Of a stretch of DNA of 64,000 nt, positions 51,755 to 63,669 are shown one piece after another. The notes under the pieces were generated by a model. The model had not been told where the DNA came from. It saw only the letters and a list, made by a program, of their open reading frames with translations, and made no database searches. The position numbers and the translations under genes are program-made. Position 1 is the first letter of the stretch; each line of letters begins with the position of its first letter. Source of the stretch: Apodemus sylvaticus (taxonomy: Eukaryota > Chordata > Mammalia > Rodentia > Muridae); NCBI RefSeq assembly GCF_947179515.1, contig NC_067480.1, forward strand, positions 7,311,501 to 7,375,500, in the 5' to 3' direction.

Positions 51755-52735
51755 TTGTTGACTTTCCCCAGGTTTTGGGAAGGTATCCTGACCTCTGGGC
51801 CTTTCCTGGGTACCAAGGATGTCTTTGTTGCTCACAGTGGTTATTGACAGTTCAAGCTGACAAGGCAAGGTGACTGTGGTGGGTCTTCTATGTTGTTTAC
51901 ACTAATGGATGGCTCCCAGTGGGAGAAGGTTTCACAGAAACACCAACCGTGTGATTAAAAAGTCAGAGTTTTGAGACAGGAAACACCGGCTCCAACCTCA
52001 AACTAGAGAAGGTAGGCTAAGGTTTGACTCGACAAGCTCTGGCCATCTGCTCCAGTGCTTAGCCATAATTGGCAGAGATCTGCGTGTTATTCCACTCTGA
52101 TATCCCAGGATGCATCCTGGTCCCACTGAGAGAAAGCCCTAGAAGCTTGGCGTTTAGCCTCTCCTGTCCGCAGCCTTCTCTTGGCGCCTCAGTGGGTTGT
52201 GCAAACCCTTGTTCCCCAGTCTGGGTGGCTAGAAGTTAGGGTGGCCCTGACACCTTCAAACCGAAGGCTGGTTGTCGTCTGCAGTGTGGATAGCCTGTGG
52301 ACCCACACTGAGAAGTCTGTCCTAACTCTGGTAGATAACATGGCCGATGTGGAAGGGATAGAGACAAAGCTCCAACCGGTCACCCCCAGCTGCCTGAGGA
52401 GTTCCCTCGCTCTGTCAGGGACCTCATCTCAGGCCAAACCTAGATTCATGGTTTCCACACAGAAAAGTTTCTCGACTAGCCAGAATAAAGCAGAGTTGAA
52501 GGTTTTATTAAATGCCTTTTAATGTGGATTTAACACGTGTGTGTTAGGAGAAAGAAAAGTGTGTCAGAATAAATGGCCACCAAAGAACATGGGATGGGCT
52601 TTGCTGAGGGAGAGAAGTGCGGACGGCAGAGCCAAGTGCAGGCACCGGTCCTCAGGAAAGAGCTAGTTATCTGTGTTAGCATTAGCTTCTCAGGTGGCTC
52701 TCAGAGTACATCCTTAAAAGGTGTCTAAAGCAAGC
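51755..52735. other. Unique sequence, no gene recognised
   Basis: About 980 bp. The 113-codon plus frame (52181-52522) has a minus-strand shadow, no recognised domain and no splice or poly(A) context. Confidence 0.35.
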
Positions 52736-52845
52736 GGCTGGAGAGATGGCTCAGCATTAAGAGCACTGACGGCTCTTTCAGAGGTCCTGGGTTCAATTCC
52801 CAGAAAGCACATGGTGGCTCACAACCATCTGTGAAGGAATCAGTG

Positions 52846-52920
<75 letters not shown>

Positions 52921-52990
52921 TTTTTTGTGCCTGAAGAGAATGACAGTGCATTCATATACATAAAATAAATAAATCTTTAAAAAAGAAAGA
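52736..52990 (+). repeat. B2 SINE expanded by an internal (CTTT)n
   Basis: The head ('ggctggagagatggctcagc', 'gggttcaattcccag') and tail ('gcctgaagagaatgacagtg', 'ataaataaatctttaaaa') of one B2 are separated by about 80 bp of CTTT repeat, at the place where a normal B2 reads 'gccctcttctggtgtg'. The microsatellite grew inside the SINE. Confidence 0.95.
52846..52926. repeat. (CTTT)n microsatellite
   Basis: About 19 pure CTTT units inside the B2, then a short T run. Probably highly length-variable. Confidence 0.97.
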
Positions 52991-53029
52991 AAAAGGGTTG
53001 CTAAGAAACCTTTTCCTCTTTTCTCTGGT

Positions 53030-53102
53030 TTTTTTTGTTTTTTTTTTGTTTTTGTTTTTGTTTTTTTTGTTTTTTTGTTTTTTGTTTTTTTTTTTTTTTT
53101 TT
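53030..53102. repeat. T-rich low-complexity tract
   Basis: T runs broken by single G. No B1 body is attached, so its origin is unclear. Confidence 0.9.
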
Positions 53103-53404
53103 GATAAGTGAGACTACAGGATGCCTCTGAAAATGTTGTGATGGGTTTGCATCTGATGAAGTAAAACCAAGAGATAAGGTTGCCAAAGGCGGTTAGTATT
53201 AATTAGTCCTTCTTCTTGCCCTTGAGGTTTCTGACGAGATTCATGGAAAGTTATACATTTATAGCTGAGAGGAGAAAGCCTCCAAGCAATCGTTGGTTGT
53301 CTGCTAGTAAGAGACTCCTCAGTGAAGGTCTCCTTCTCCTCTCATGTCTCCATAATTTTCTCCATCTTTCTATCCTGCTCAGCCTCAGAAGCTGATGATC
53401 TATT

Positions 53405-54002
53405 TTTTTTATTGTGTGTGTATAGTGTATGCATGTGTAATAGTTGAAACACCATGACTGAGGCAGCTTATAGAAGAGAGTTTATTTTGGCTTATGGTTC
53501 TGCAGGGATGAGAGTCCACAATGGCAGGACAGAGGCATGGCAGCTGGAGTGTTAGAGCTTCTCACTGCACAACGGACCAGGAAGTAGTCCTTGAAGTCTC
53601 CAATCCCCCTGCCGTGATGCATCCTCCAACAAGGCCACACCTCCCAAACCTCCCCAAACAGCACCACCATCTGGACTAAGTGTTCAAACACACAAGCTTT
53701 TGGGAGACATTTCTTATTCAAACCACCAGAGTGAATGTGTGTGAACAGCTGTGTGGAGGCCTGGCCTTGGCATCCGGTGACCTCTCTGATCACTTTATTT
53801 ATTGAGATAAGGTCTGTCACTGAACCCAGAGCTCACCAACAAGAGCTTCTGATCACTCTGACTTAACAGCTTCCCAAAGCACCCCTTGTCTCTGCCTCTT
53901 AAGTCCTGCGATTGCTGGGGCTTCCATACCTGCCTGGGTTTTACCTGGGTTCTGGAGTTCCATGACAAGTGCTTTGTCCATGGAGCAATTTTCTAAGCCC
54001 CC
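53405..54002 (-). repeat. B4-type SINE split by an LTR
   Basis: Right part 53741-54002: 'ggtgacctctctgatcac', 'ttgagataaggtctgtcactg', 'tacctgcctgggttttac-ctgggttctgg', ending 'attttctaagcccc', the reverse of a B4-like SINE. The 'gtgtgtatagtgtatgcatg' at 53415-53437 is its other end. The LTR lies between. Confidence 0.55.
53438..53740 (-). mobile_element. MaLR-type LTR (family A variant)
   Basis: 'gaaacaccatgactgaggcag', 'tttattttggcttatggttc', 'catcctccaacaaggccac' and 'cttattcaaaccaccaga'. Inserted in the B4-like SINE. Confidence 0.7.
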
Positions 54003-54956
54003 TCTGTAGTATATTTTTTAAAAGACTAATAATCTGGTGACATTAAAGTCTAAGGTTTATGTGCAATCTCCTGAGAAGCACTGTCTAAAGGCCAATACAA
54101 ACTGGGAGAAGTTTTTGCAAACCTTACCACAGAAAAGGACTACTTCTCTTAGAAAGATATCTCAATAATGATGCTATTGCTACACCTGACCATGGAAGGA
54201 ACTGCATCCAATGCACGTGCCCAACAAAGCTTCTCACCTTACAACATCTGGGAGACATAGAGAGTATGGCCCAGGGCAACCAGGACTCCACTCAGAGGCA
54301 CAGCCCTATGTGTTAGAAAGACAAAGCAGAAGACTTCCAGCTAGCCCCTACCTCCTAACGACTCCTCCATCTCCTCTTACTGCCATGGGGCAGGAGTCAG
54401 GCTTCGAACCCACATAACCTCTGTAGAACACTGGATCAAACTTATCAGTACTTTTCCTGAGACATTGACAATGGGAGCCCAGGCCTTCAGATTATATGAA
54501 GTATTTACTGGTGAGACTGGCTGTTGATGCAGCCGCTAGTCCTTACAGTATCCCCGAACAGCAAGTGCTGCCCAGGAGTTCACGTGATGGATGTGGAGGT
54601 GCAGGAAGCAAGGATGTCACAAAACGCACACTCTTTGTTTTTAAAACATGCACAGGGATATTCGTCTGTTTTCAAAATTCAGTCTTCTGTGACGGCAACA
54701 TTTTCCTGACCCTACCTCCGGGTAGAGGATAATGTGTTTGTACCTGGCAAGAACTGCGCAGATAGTAAAGAATGTAGCATAATGTGGCATGTACAAAGCA
54801 TGTGTAATGACTCAGTGTTATGCTTAGCCAGTACATCCTTTGGTGCCAGGGTTTACCGACACATCCCGAAGAGCTGCGGCGGCAGAGCATACAGACCCTG
54901 GCACCGCGACTCCGCGCCCAGATGTTCGAGGGGTAGTAAAGGTCACCGGTAAAATG
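54003..54956. other. Unique sequence, no gene recognised
   Basis: About 950 bp. 54500-54930 has CpG-containing segments ('gagctgcggcggcag', 'ggcaccgcgactccgcgccc') next to the MIR. Frames on both strands (54496-55120) overlap and show no domain. Confidence 0.35.
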
Positions 54957-55085
54957 CTGTAACTGTTTTGTGCTGTGCGTTTGCAAAACGCTTTCACAAG
55001 CAGCTTACTGACCCTGTGAAGTGACTTCTTTGATGCACAAATCTTCACTCGTCTTTTATAGAAGAAAACCATGAAGCAATGTAGT
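54957..55085 (-). repeat. MIR SINE
   Basis: 'tgtgctgtgcgtttgcaaaacgctttcac', 'gaccctgtgaagtgac', 'tcgtcttttatagaagaaaacc-atgaagc' follow the reverse MIR pattern (gcgctttacat ... ccattttacagatgaggaaactgagg). Ancient mammal-wide SINE. Confidence 0.6.
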
Positions 55086-55574
55086 GGGAAAACAGGATCG
55101 GCTCTGGGACCTTGTGCCATTCAGTCTGTGTGTACAGCATTTGCAATTAGAAATATTGGCAATCTAAAGAAATTTGACATCTTTAAAATAGCCAGTGGGT
55201 CTTCTTCTCTGTACCAAGAAAATGTGACTGAGGGATAAGGGTTAAGAGTTAAGTAACACAAAAGAGAAGACAAGCCCCAACCCCCCCCACACACACACAC
55301 ATGTACACAACACAGGGCAGCTCTTAACTGAGTGGTTATTAGTAGGAGCTTCAGTACTCGCATCTTCATACAGCTCATCTCTTTTTATCTTAAGGAAACT
55401 TATTTGAACAATATGTCTCTTTTTAAAACTTCATGTTAGTTTCTGCTTTTGGATAGTTCAGTAAATTTTTGAGTGGATCTCGGGGAGAGGGGAAGTAACA
55501 GGAGAACTAGGAGGAGAGAAGGGAGGGGAAACTGTGGGATGTAATATATGAGAGAAAAACAAACAAGCAAACAA
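55086..55574. other. Unique sequence, nothing recognised
   Basis: About 490 bp with a C9 and short (CA)n at about 55280-55302, and a purine-rich run before the L1. Confidence 0.3.
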
Positions 55575-56461
55575 ACTGACAAGAGATCATCCTCCATGAC
55601 CAAGTAGGCTTCATCCCTGCGTTACAGGAATGTTCCAACATACCTAAATCAGTAAGTGTGATCTGCTACATAAAGAGACTGAAGGACAGAGGCCACGCCA
55701 CCATGTCACTAGATGCAGGAAAGTCCTTTGACAAAATCAAACACCCCTTTATCATGAAAGTCCTGGACAGATTAGGGATTAGAGCAACATACCTTAAAAT
55801 ATTAAAGTTGATTTATTGCAAGCCCACAGCCGGTGTCAACCTAAATGGAGAGAAACTCAAAACATTTGCACTAATTTCAGGAAGGAGAGGAGACTGTCCA
55901 GTCTCTCCATACCTATTCAATGCAGTCCTTAAAGTCCAAGCTACAGCAATGAGACAACTGAAGGACACCAAGGAGATACAAATAGGGAAGGAAGAAGTTA
56001 ATGTATCTTTATTTGCCGATGATATGATTTTATATATAAAAGACCTTAAAAACTGCACAAGAAACTTTCACAGCTAAAAAAATACTTTCGGCAAAGAAGC
56101 AGGATACAAAATTAACTCAGAAAAATCAGGAGCTCTCTTATTTGCACATGGTAATTGGACTGAGAAAGAAACCAGGGAAACGATAACTTTTAACTTTTAT
56201 AACCTCAAAAACATAAAGTATCTTAGGATATCTCTAACCAGGTAAGTAAAAGACATGTATAATAAAAATGAAGAAGTTGAAGAAAAGAAATTGAAGACGG
56301 TATCAGAAAATAGAAAGATCTCCCATGTTCATGGATCAGTAGGATTGTATAGTGAAAATGGCCATTCTACCCAAAGCAATCTGCAGATTCATGCAATCCC
56401 CATCAATATTTCAACACAATTCTTCACATATATTGAAAGAACAATTTTTAGCTTCATGTGG

Positions 56462-56494
<33 letters not shown>

Positions 56495-58550
56495 TATAGC
56501 TAACACAATCCTGAATAATTAACTCATGGAGGAACCACCATCCCTGATCTCAAGTTGTACTACAGAGCTACTGTAATAAAGATAACACGGTACTGGTATA
56601 AAAACAGGCAAGTTGATTAGTAGAACTGAGCTGAAGACACATGCATAACCCAGAGACACCCAATTTTTTTTTATAAAGAAGCCAGAACCTCACATTAGAT
56701 AAAAGACAGCATCTTCAATAAATACTGCCAGTCAAACTTTACGGTTACATATAGAAGAATGCAAATAGATCCCTATTTATCTTGCTGCATAAAACTCAAC
56801 TCCAAATAGACAAAGGACCATAGCATAAGGCTATAAACCCTGAATACGACGAAAAGAGGAAATGTGGAACAGTCTTGAATTCATTGGCACAAGAAAAGGC
56901 TTTCTGAACAACATTAGCATAGGCACTAAGAACAGCAATTGATGTAACCTCATGAGACTGAAAAGCTTCTGTATGGCAAAGGACACTGTCATTCAGACAA
57001 AGTGGCAGGCTATGTAGTGAGAAAATATTTTTATGTACCACACATCTGATAGAGGGCTAATATCCAAAATATACAAAGGACTAAAAAAACTAGACATCAA
57101 GAAAATAACCCAATTTAAAAATGGGGTACAGATCTAAGCAGACAGTTCTTAGAAGACGAAACACAAATGGCAACCACTCAAATGTCCAACATCCTCAGTC
57201 GTCAGGGAATGTAGAGCAAAACTACCCTAAGGTTTCATCTTACACCAGTCAGAATGGCCAAGATCAGCAAAACACATGACAGCTCATGCTGGTGAGGACG
57301 TGGAGTAGAAGGACCACTCCTCCATGACCAGTGGGAGAGCACACTGTGGGAACTCTGTGGCGTGCCACTAAGGAAATCAGTGTGGTGGTTCCTCAGGACA
57401 TCAGGAATAGATCTACTTCAGGATCCATCTAGACCACTCTTGGGCATATACCTAAAGAACTCAACATCCTACCACGGAGATTCTTGCTCAGTCATGTTCA
57501 TTGCTGTGCTAGTTATTAATAATATCCAGAAAATGGAAACAGCCTAGATATCCAACAACAGATGACTGGATAAAGAAATTGTTGCATGCTTGCATGATGG
57601 AACATTATTCAGCTGTTTTTAAAACTTCAGATCATGAGTTTGCAGGTAAATGGATTGTGCTAGGAAAGAAACACCCTGAGTAAGGTCATCCAGTCCCCAA
57701 AAGACAAGTATGGTATATACTCTGTTATGTGTGGAGGCTAGTTTTGTAGTCTTCCATAGGCACAAGACCATCTGTAAGACCACAGTGGTATAGAGTGAAA
57801 AACTAGTCAGGGAGGGGAGGATCGTCCCAAGAATGGGACTAGAATACACAGTTATGGAGAGATGGGAGGAAGGAGGCATTGGAATGAGAGGATTAAACAG
57901 AGAGGGAGAAAGAAGAGAGGGTAAAGGAGGGAATATGAGAAGGGACAAAAAACACCAAGAGCCATTTGAGAGGTCACATTGAAATGTACTACCATAGAAT
58001 CTTCTCAAATCCTATACATCGATGACAGAAATCTAAAGGGAATCACAGTGGAACATGTCCCATTAGATGTCTTTCCCCACCAAATGAAACTTCCATTGCC
58101 AAGAACAAGCTACAGCTAATGGAGTTGTTGGCTAAAGGATCTCCCTCAGAGTGCCCAAACATCTCTGGCTATTGCCAAGTCTATTGGTTGCTCTCCACAA
58201 TCGGAATGCAGGACCCTATCGCTGAAGACAACACTTACATATCTTGTTGAATGTAGATAAGTCGAGCTGCTGCCTGACTAAAGCCTTCTTCACTCCTACT
58301 GACTAGTGTTCACAGTACTGGAAGTAGTCGGACATGCTGGTGCAATGGTGGCACATAAGTTGGGGGAGTAACCAACCACTGTCTAGTTGGATTACAGCCC
58401 ATGCTAAGAGATAGAATCCATGCCTGACACTGCATGAGTGGCCAAGAACCCAAAACTAAATAGGCTGTGGGCATAGGGGAAAACCAAATACTATTGTTCT
58501 GTGTAAGGAACACAGCAATACAATGACTCCTAATAACATCTGCTTTACCT
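55575..58550 (+). mobile_element. Decayed 5'-truncated L1 with long 3' UTR
   Basis: Starts in the middle of ORF2 ('gatcatcctccatgaccaagtaggcttcatccc'), carries reverse transcriptase motifs, the ORF2 C-terminal part ('cacaccagtcagaatggccaag', 'gggcatatacctaaagaac') and about 800 bp of 3' UTR to 'aatgactcctaataaca'. ORF2 is broken by several frameshifts and stops. A (CA)n of about 14 units (56465-56492) sits inside. No poly(A) tail remains before the LTR at 58554. It resembles older rodent Lx subfamilies and is immobile. Confidence 0.88.
55658..56077 (+). pseudogene. L1 ORF2 reverse transcriptase fragment (139 codons open)
   Basis: Residues 19-26 carry the DAxKxFDK-type motif (reads DAGKSFDK), 75-88 the region normally R-Q-G-C-P-L-S-P, here with an inserted/changed Asp (RRGDCPVSP), and 119-122 the catalytic FADD box. 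Both catalytic Asp are present, but only the palm core survives. A stop ends the frame at 56077. Not functional as an enzyme. Confidence 0.85.
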
Positions 58551-58553
58551 ATT

Positions 58554-58919
58554 GTACTGGCTGGTTTTGTGTGTCAACTTGACACAGACTGGAGTTATCA
58601 CAAAGAAAGGAGCCTTCAGTTGGGGAAGTGCCTCCATGAGATCCAGCTGTAGGGCATTTTCTCAGTTAGTGCTCAAGGGGGGAGGGCCCCTTGTGGGTGG
58701 TGCCATCCCTAGGCTGGTAGTCCTGGGTTCTATAAGAAAGCAAGACTGAGAAAGCCAGGGGAAGCAAGCCAGTAAGAAACACCCCTCCATGTATCATCCC
58801 TCTGTATCAGCTCCTGCTTCCTGACCTGCTTGAGTTCCAATCCTGACTTCCTTTGGTGATGAACAGCAGTGTGGAAGTGTAAGCTGAATAAACCCTTTCC
58901 TCTCCAACTTCCGCTGTCC
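58554..58919 (+). mobile_element. LTR family B, 3' truncated
   Basis: It starts 'tgtactggctggttttgtgtg-tcaacttgacac'; poly(A) signal AATAAA at 58887-58892 in 'gctgaataaaccctttcc'. The last 50-60 bp, present in the sister copy at 61001 ('tcatgatgtttgtgcagg...'), are missing. It sits directly against the L1 3' end. Confidence 0.75.
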
Positions 58920-59487
58920 AGGCGCCCAGCTAACTCCACTCTATGAGAAGATTAATTTATTTTCAGCCTGTATTTCTGACATTGACCACCGTGATGGGAG
59001 TGTGGCATGCGTTCGGGCGTTTTTGCTGAATGAATGGGTCGTGTAAAAGACGATAAAGCTCTCAACCCTAGGGCTCCTGGACCTGCAGGCAGAGTGAGGA
59101 GCACAGCTCTCAGCGTTCCCCTTGGCTCCATGTCTGGCGCATCCTCTGGCTCTCAGACCCGCTGCTGATTCAGAAGCTGCTGATCACGATGGACTTTCCC
59201 TATTACTCTGTCCTAAAGGCTGTCAGATGTTAATGGCACAAGGACGCTGGCCATCTGCCACTGGATCTTGAACAGCTGCCCGGCAAGGAGAGGTGTGCCA
59301 CGCCTCCACTGAGAGCCTGGAGGGCACGTTTGGGGTCTCAGAAATGACGGTCAAAGCCAGGCAGGGAGTGGCAGTAGGGACTTGCTTAATGAAGACCGCC
59401 ACCGCCCTCTCTGCATCTGGCCGTGTGCCCGACTTGCCACGCCACATCACCACATTTTCGAAACACTCTTCCAAAGAAGATGCGCTG
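58920..59487. other. Unique sequence, nothing recognised
   Basis: About 570 bp. Frames 59223-59474 (minus) and 59293-59490 (plus) are opposite shadows. Confidence 0.35.
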
Positions 59488-59590
59488 TGAATCCCAATTT
59501 ATACCTGAGGAGTCAAAGGAAGCGTTCCCAGCAACACAGTGATAGCAAGTGGTAGATCAAAGGCATCTAGGCAGCCTAACGTCCGCTGGA
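59488..59590 (-). repeat. MIR SINE
   Basis: 'cccaatttatacctgaggagtc-aaagg', 'agcaacacagtgatagcaagtgg-tagatcaaagg', 'catctaggcagcctaacgtcc': the reverse MIR order. Confidence 0.6.
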
Positions 59591-61000
59591 AGGTAGGAAT
59601 ATACAACCCCAAAGGTAAAGAATGACTGAGCTGAAGGCGACCTCCAAAGTCAAAGCGCTCACTGCTCCTTAGTGTCTCCCACGTATTTACAAAATATCCA
59701 AGTTAATAAAACCGTTTTTCCTTCGTCACCCTGCCATTTGTAATAGGCATCTGTTCCTACTAACTGTTGATAAGGGCTATGATTGTCTTAGCAGCACTGT
59801 AGGAGCACACTGGGATACAGGGTCCTACCGTCAGCTCCCCAGGGGCGGGGTCCCACTGCCATCTCCTCGGGGTCCTTGTACTGGGCACAGTCCTCTACGT
59901 CTCCTTTCTCACTTCTCTCCTGCAAACATATCCAGTTAGGCTGTGGAGGCCTTAGGGGGTGCTCAGTTTGCAGCCCTAGCTCTTCCGGAGAGGTCATGGT
60001 ACTTGTCAATAATTTGAACATCCAGCTCCAAAGTGACCAGGGCCCCAACGAACTAAATTCTGGCTAAGTTTTGAGATTTTTACCAGAGAGATAATGTCAA
60101 TACTTGGTAACTTCTAAAGATTCCATCAGAATAACTTGCAGTCCACACATCGAGGATCCATATGACGGACACCAGGGGAGACACTCTTTGACGGGCTAGG
60201 GACCGGCTGATCACAGGGGCGGCCTCATCCATGAGCTCAGAGGTGCCATCTCTGTCATTGGTGCCTTTGCAGCGCCTTGACAGCACCTGCCCGATGGTCT
60301 GGAGAGATGTCCGGCTGCTGGGCCACCCTTGCTTGAGCACAGGGCACAGCCTCCCCCAGCCCCTGCTCCTCTCAACCTCCTCCCAACTCACAGCTCAGGG
60401 TGACAAATGAGCAGTCAATTTAATTTCACTACACTCTGAGAGTCCACACCAGATGGAAGGCCGCCGAAAGTAGGAGTGCCTTTGGCAGGAAAGAAGGGGA
60501 AAGGGAGGGAGGGGGCTGTCACCATAACAACTGGAAAAAGCACCGCGCGCCACGTTCTATTTTGGTGCCGCCACTAATTACTATGAATGTTTCATTCGAC
60601 CCCGTGATCAGCTGTCCCCAAAGCAGCCTGTACTGGCAGATGGCTTGCTTGTCACTTTGTGAAGTTAGCCAAAGCCACAGTTGTGTTTGGTTGTTTCATT
60701 TTTCTTAAAAACACCGACAGAGTTAATAGTGTTTTGTGTTACATTTTATTGTAAGGACTCAGATGCTTCCAGATTGCCTCCAAACAAACACTGCTTTGGG
60801 AAATAAGAGACAGGCCCAGGAGAGTTAACTAATTTAGTGTTCAGATACACAAATATAAAACCACTCAGGCACTTCAGAGGAACAATGCTTGACAAGGTCT
60901 CTCTCATGACACCCCTGGTGAGGTTATTTGGGGAAACTTGGCTTTTCCTATTTATAGATTGAAAAGTTTTAATAGGATTCATCCTAGGAAAGTTTAAGGT
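59591..61000. other. Unique sequence, candidate conserved noncoding DNA
   Basis: About 1.4 kb with no recognised repeat. 60420-60720 contains 'gccgccactaattac' with a TAAT core and 'ccgcgcgcc', next to T/A-rich blocks. The 103-codon minus frame at 60080-60391 lacks any recognised domain. Conservation is suspected, not shown. Confidence 0.35.
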
Positions 61001-61383
61001 TCCATACTGACTGATTTTGTGTCAGCTTCACATAAGTGGAGTTATCACAGAGAAAGGAGCTTCAGTTGGGGAAGTGCCTCCATGAGATCTAGTTGTGGGT
61101 ATTTCTCAGTTAGTGCTGGAGGAGCATTGTGGGTGGTGCCATCCCTGGGCTGGTCCTGGGTTCTATGGGAAAGCAGCTGAGCGAGTCAGGGAAGCAAGCC
61201 AGTAAGGAACATCCCTCCATGGCCTCTGCATCAGCTCCTGCTTCCTGACCTGCTTGAGTTCCAGTCCTGACTTCCTTTAGTGATGAACAGCAATGTGGAA
61301 GTGTAAGCTAAACAAACCCTTTCCTCCCCAACTTGCTTCTTGGTCATGATGTTTGTGCAGGAATAGAAACCCTGACTAAGACA
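61001..61383 (+). mobile_element. LTR family B, complete
   Basis: 'atactgactgattttgtgtca' start, 'gttatcacagagaaaggagct', 'gtgggtggtgccatccctgg', 'cctgcttgagttccagtcc' and the end 'gaaaccctgactaagaca'. The AATAAA of the sister copy is changed to 'aaacaaa'. Same orientation as the copy at 58554. Confidence 0.78.
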
Positions 61384-62641
61384 GGTTGATGTGCAGCCAG
61401 CTCTCAAAATGACACAGGGTTGGCTTTGTTCGGCGAAGCTCTGGGCCACATAAGTGAGACCGAGTTTCAACAAGGGGGACAATAACTCAATCTACATTTT
61501 AAAGGAATCTGTTTATGCTGGCAATGTTGATGAGTAACAAAAGCTGTATAACATGTGAAACAATCATCTGAAAGGACCTCATGTCAGGAAGACAACAGGA
61601 GACAAGAACATGACAGTAAGATTACCAGAAAGAAACCCACTGGGACCAGACAGCAGGACAGACAGCGGGGCTGGGAGGCCTCGTGCAGAGCATTACCAAG
61701 TTAACATGAAAAAGACAGGCTGGCAAGGCAAAGACCGCAAAGGTCCCCACTCAACCCTGGGCCAAGGAAAGTGGACCCCTGGCACAGGCACAGAGGCTCT
61801 CCAGAGTGTCTGAGTGCCCCCTTCCCCCCACTCTACAGTGGGGCTTTAATATGTTAATGAGACAGGAACCATACAATGTTGCATGTATAATTACATGTAA
61901 TAGATTATGTGGAAGAGCTTGTACAACGCAAGTGTACCAAAAACAAAAACAACAACAAAAAAAACCAACAACCCCCCCCCCAAAAAAAACCAAAAAACCC
62001 CAGGCTATGCAGATAGGCTATGCAGATGCTCCCTAAAGCCCTTGTTATATGACTTAAAAGCCTCCACTCTGTACAGTGGGATTATTTGAACCACTGGCCT
62101 CTCTGCTCCAGCCAAGGTCTCCCTTAGACATGCACCTTTCCGTAACAAACTCTGTTCTGCTGAAGTTCTTTGCTCCTGGACACAACACCCTGGAACCACC
62201 CCCCAAGATGCTCTATGCACCCCTATATCAGCTGATATCAGTACCAAATAGTTCTTCATGGTTGGTAGGTAAAAACACACCACCTGGCAGGATATTCGTT
62301 TCTTTCTGTGCATAGCAGATATTGACAGGAGTCAACTGCTTTTCCTGAAGCTGGGTCCTGGGTATCATAGCAGCTTTCCATTTGGTCCAGGCTCAGGCCA
62401 GCCTGCATCTGGAATTGGCAGCAGAAGCAGGGATGCAGGCACAGCTCCAGTCTGTTAGTAGTAGTGGCCTGAAGATCTTTTGTCTTTTAGACACCTCCAC
62501 ACAAGCAGAGCCAGACCTTTGACTTTGATGCACAGAAAAGAATTTCTGGATGAGCAAGTATGAAATAGCTTCTGGGCTTTTAAAAAATATATTTATTTTA
62601 ACAGAATTTAAAATGGGGTTATAGAAACAAAGGCACTCAGG
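61384..62641. other. Mostly unique; possible old LTR-like part
   Basis: About 1.26 kb. 61975-61999 is a C/A low-complexity run and 62001-62028 a 14-bp duplication ('ggctatgcagata'). 61800-62200 has an LTR-like feel ('tatgacttaaaagcctccac') but no clear boundaries. No gene. Confidence 0.35.
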
Positions 62642-62736
62642 AAAGAAGGAAGGAGGGAGGGATGGAGGAAAGGAAGGAAGGAAGGAAGGAAGGAAGGAAG
62701 GAAGGAAGGAAGGAAGGAAGGAAGGAAGGAAGGAAG
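62642..62736. repeat. (GGAA)n microsatellite
   Basis: About 18 uninterrupted GGAA units after a diverged GGAGG start. GGAA arrays are potential ETS-factor binding arrays. The 115-codon minus frame with an FLPS repeat is an artefact. Confidence 0.97.
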
Positions 62737-63669
62737 ACACTCCTGAGATTGTGAGTGTGGGTTTCTCGGAGACAGAATTGTGATTGAGTTTTTGGGGTTT
62801 TGTTGTTGTTTATTTTCTTTTGTTTTTACAATAGATTTGAAGCTTCTGTAAGCTAGCCCTTGAAGGACTGCTAAGAAACCAGAATGAGCTCACAGGGTTG
62901 TTCCTTTGGATTAAACAGGATTATAAACTTGGGTAAAACGCTAGGATCACAGAGAAGTTATAGTGTCTTTAATGTCTTGTTTTTGCGATTCCCAGAAAAC
63001 GTCTGGGAATGGAATAAGGAGAAGAGATTGCTATGGTCCATTATCAGTATGAGGTATGCTTTGAGTTACATACATGTAAGAGGCACCCCTCTGCCCCTAG
63101 CTGCCAGCTAGTGCTTCCTTGCCTCAGAATTCTGAGAGCTGAAAAGTTACAGGCAGTCTGCTCCATGACTAAGCCCACAACCAGAAAAGGGAGCAGTCTC
63201 AGGGACCAAATTATGAACTAGAGAAGGCTTTGTATTCTAAACAAATGAGGGGGTGTTGGAGAAAGGGCAGATCTCAGCCTATGGGAGAAGAGCAGAGGCA
63301 GTTCTTGTCTCTAGCTGGGTCCAAGCTCACTAGAGTAGGAAACCTTTAGGTCAGATTTCAACATGGCCTGAGGCAGCTTCCACAAGGCCAAACTAAGCTC
63401 AAGTCAACAGAAGCACTTGGAATTTGATTAAAATGATGTGCACTAGACTGCAGGGAAGGAGCCGGCTGGCAGGATGGTGGGGGGAGCAAAGGTCATGTCC
63501 CACCCCTCCCATTGCAGAAGACCTATCTGTTGCTCCTTACAAAAGGCAGACTCACAAGAGGAAAAGTGTAGCAAAATTATCTACGAAGTTTTGAGTGACA
63601 AGGGAGGCTTAAGATATAAAGACCTAGTTGCCCAGAGGAAAGTGTGCATTTCTCTTAATTTCCTGTTTG
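62737..63669. other. Unique sequence, no gene recognised
   Basis: About 930 bp. Short frames of 60-94 codons have no recognised features. Confidence 0.35.

Noticed and set aside
52181..52522. 113-codon plus frame
   Set aside because: It has a shadow frame on the other strand, no start context or promoter, and no motif.
58554..61383. Provirus bounded by two LTRs
   Set aside because: The LTRs are the same family and direction, but the DNA between has a MIR and unique sequence with no gag, pol or env similarity. Two separate solo insertions fit better.
62393..62740. 115-codon minus frame with FLPS repeats
   Set aside because: The repeated part is the (GGAA)n microsatellite read in reverse.
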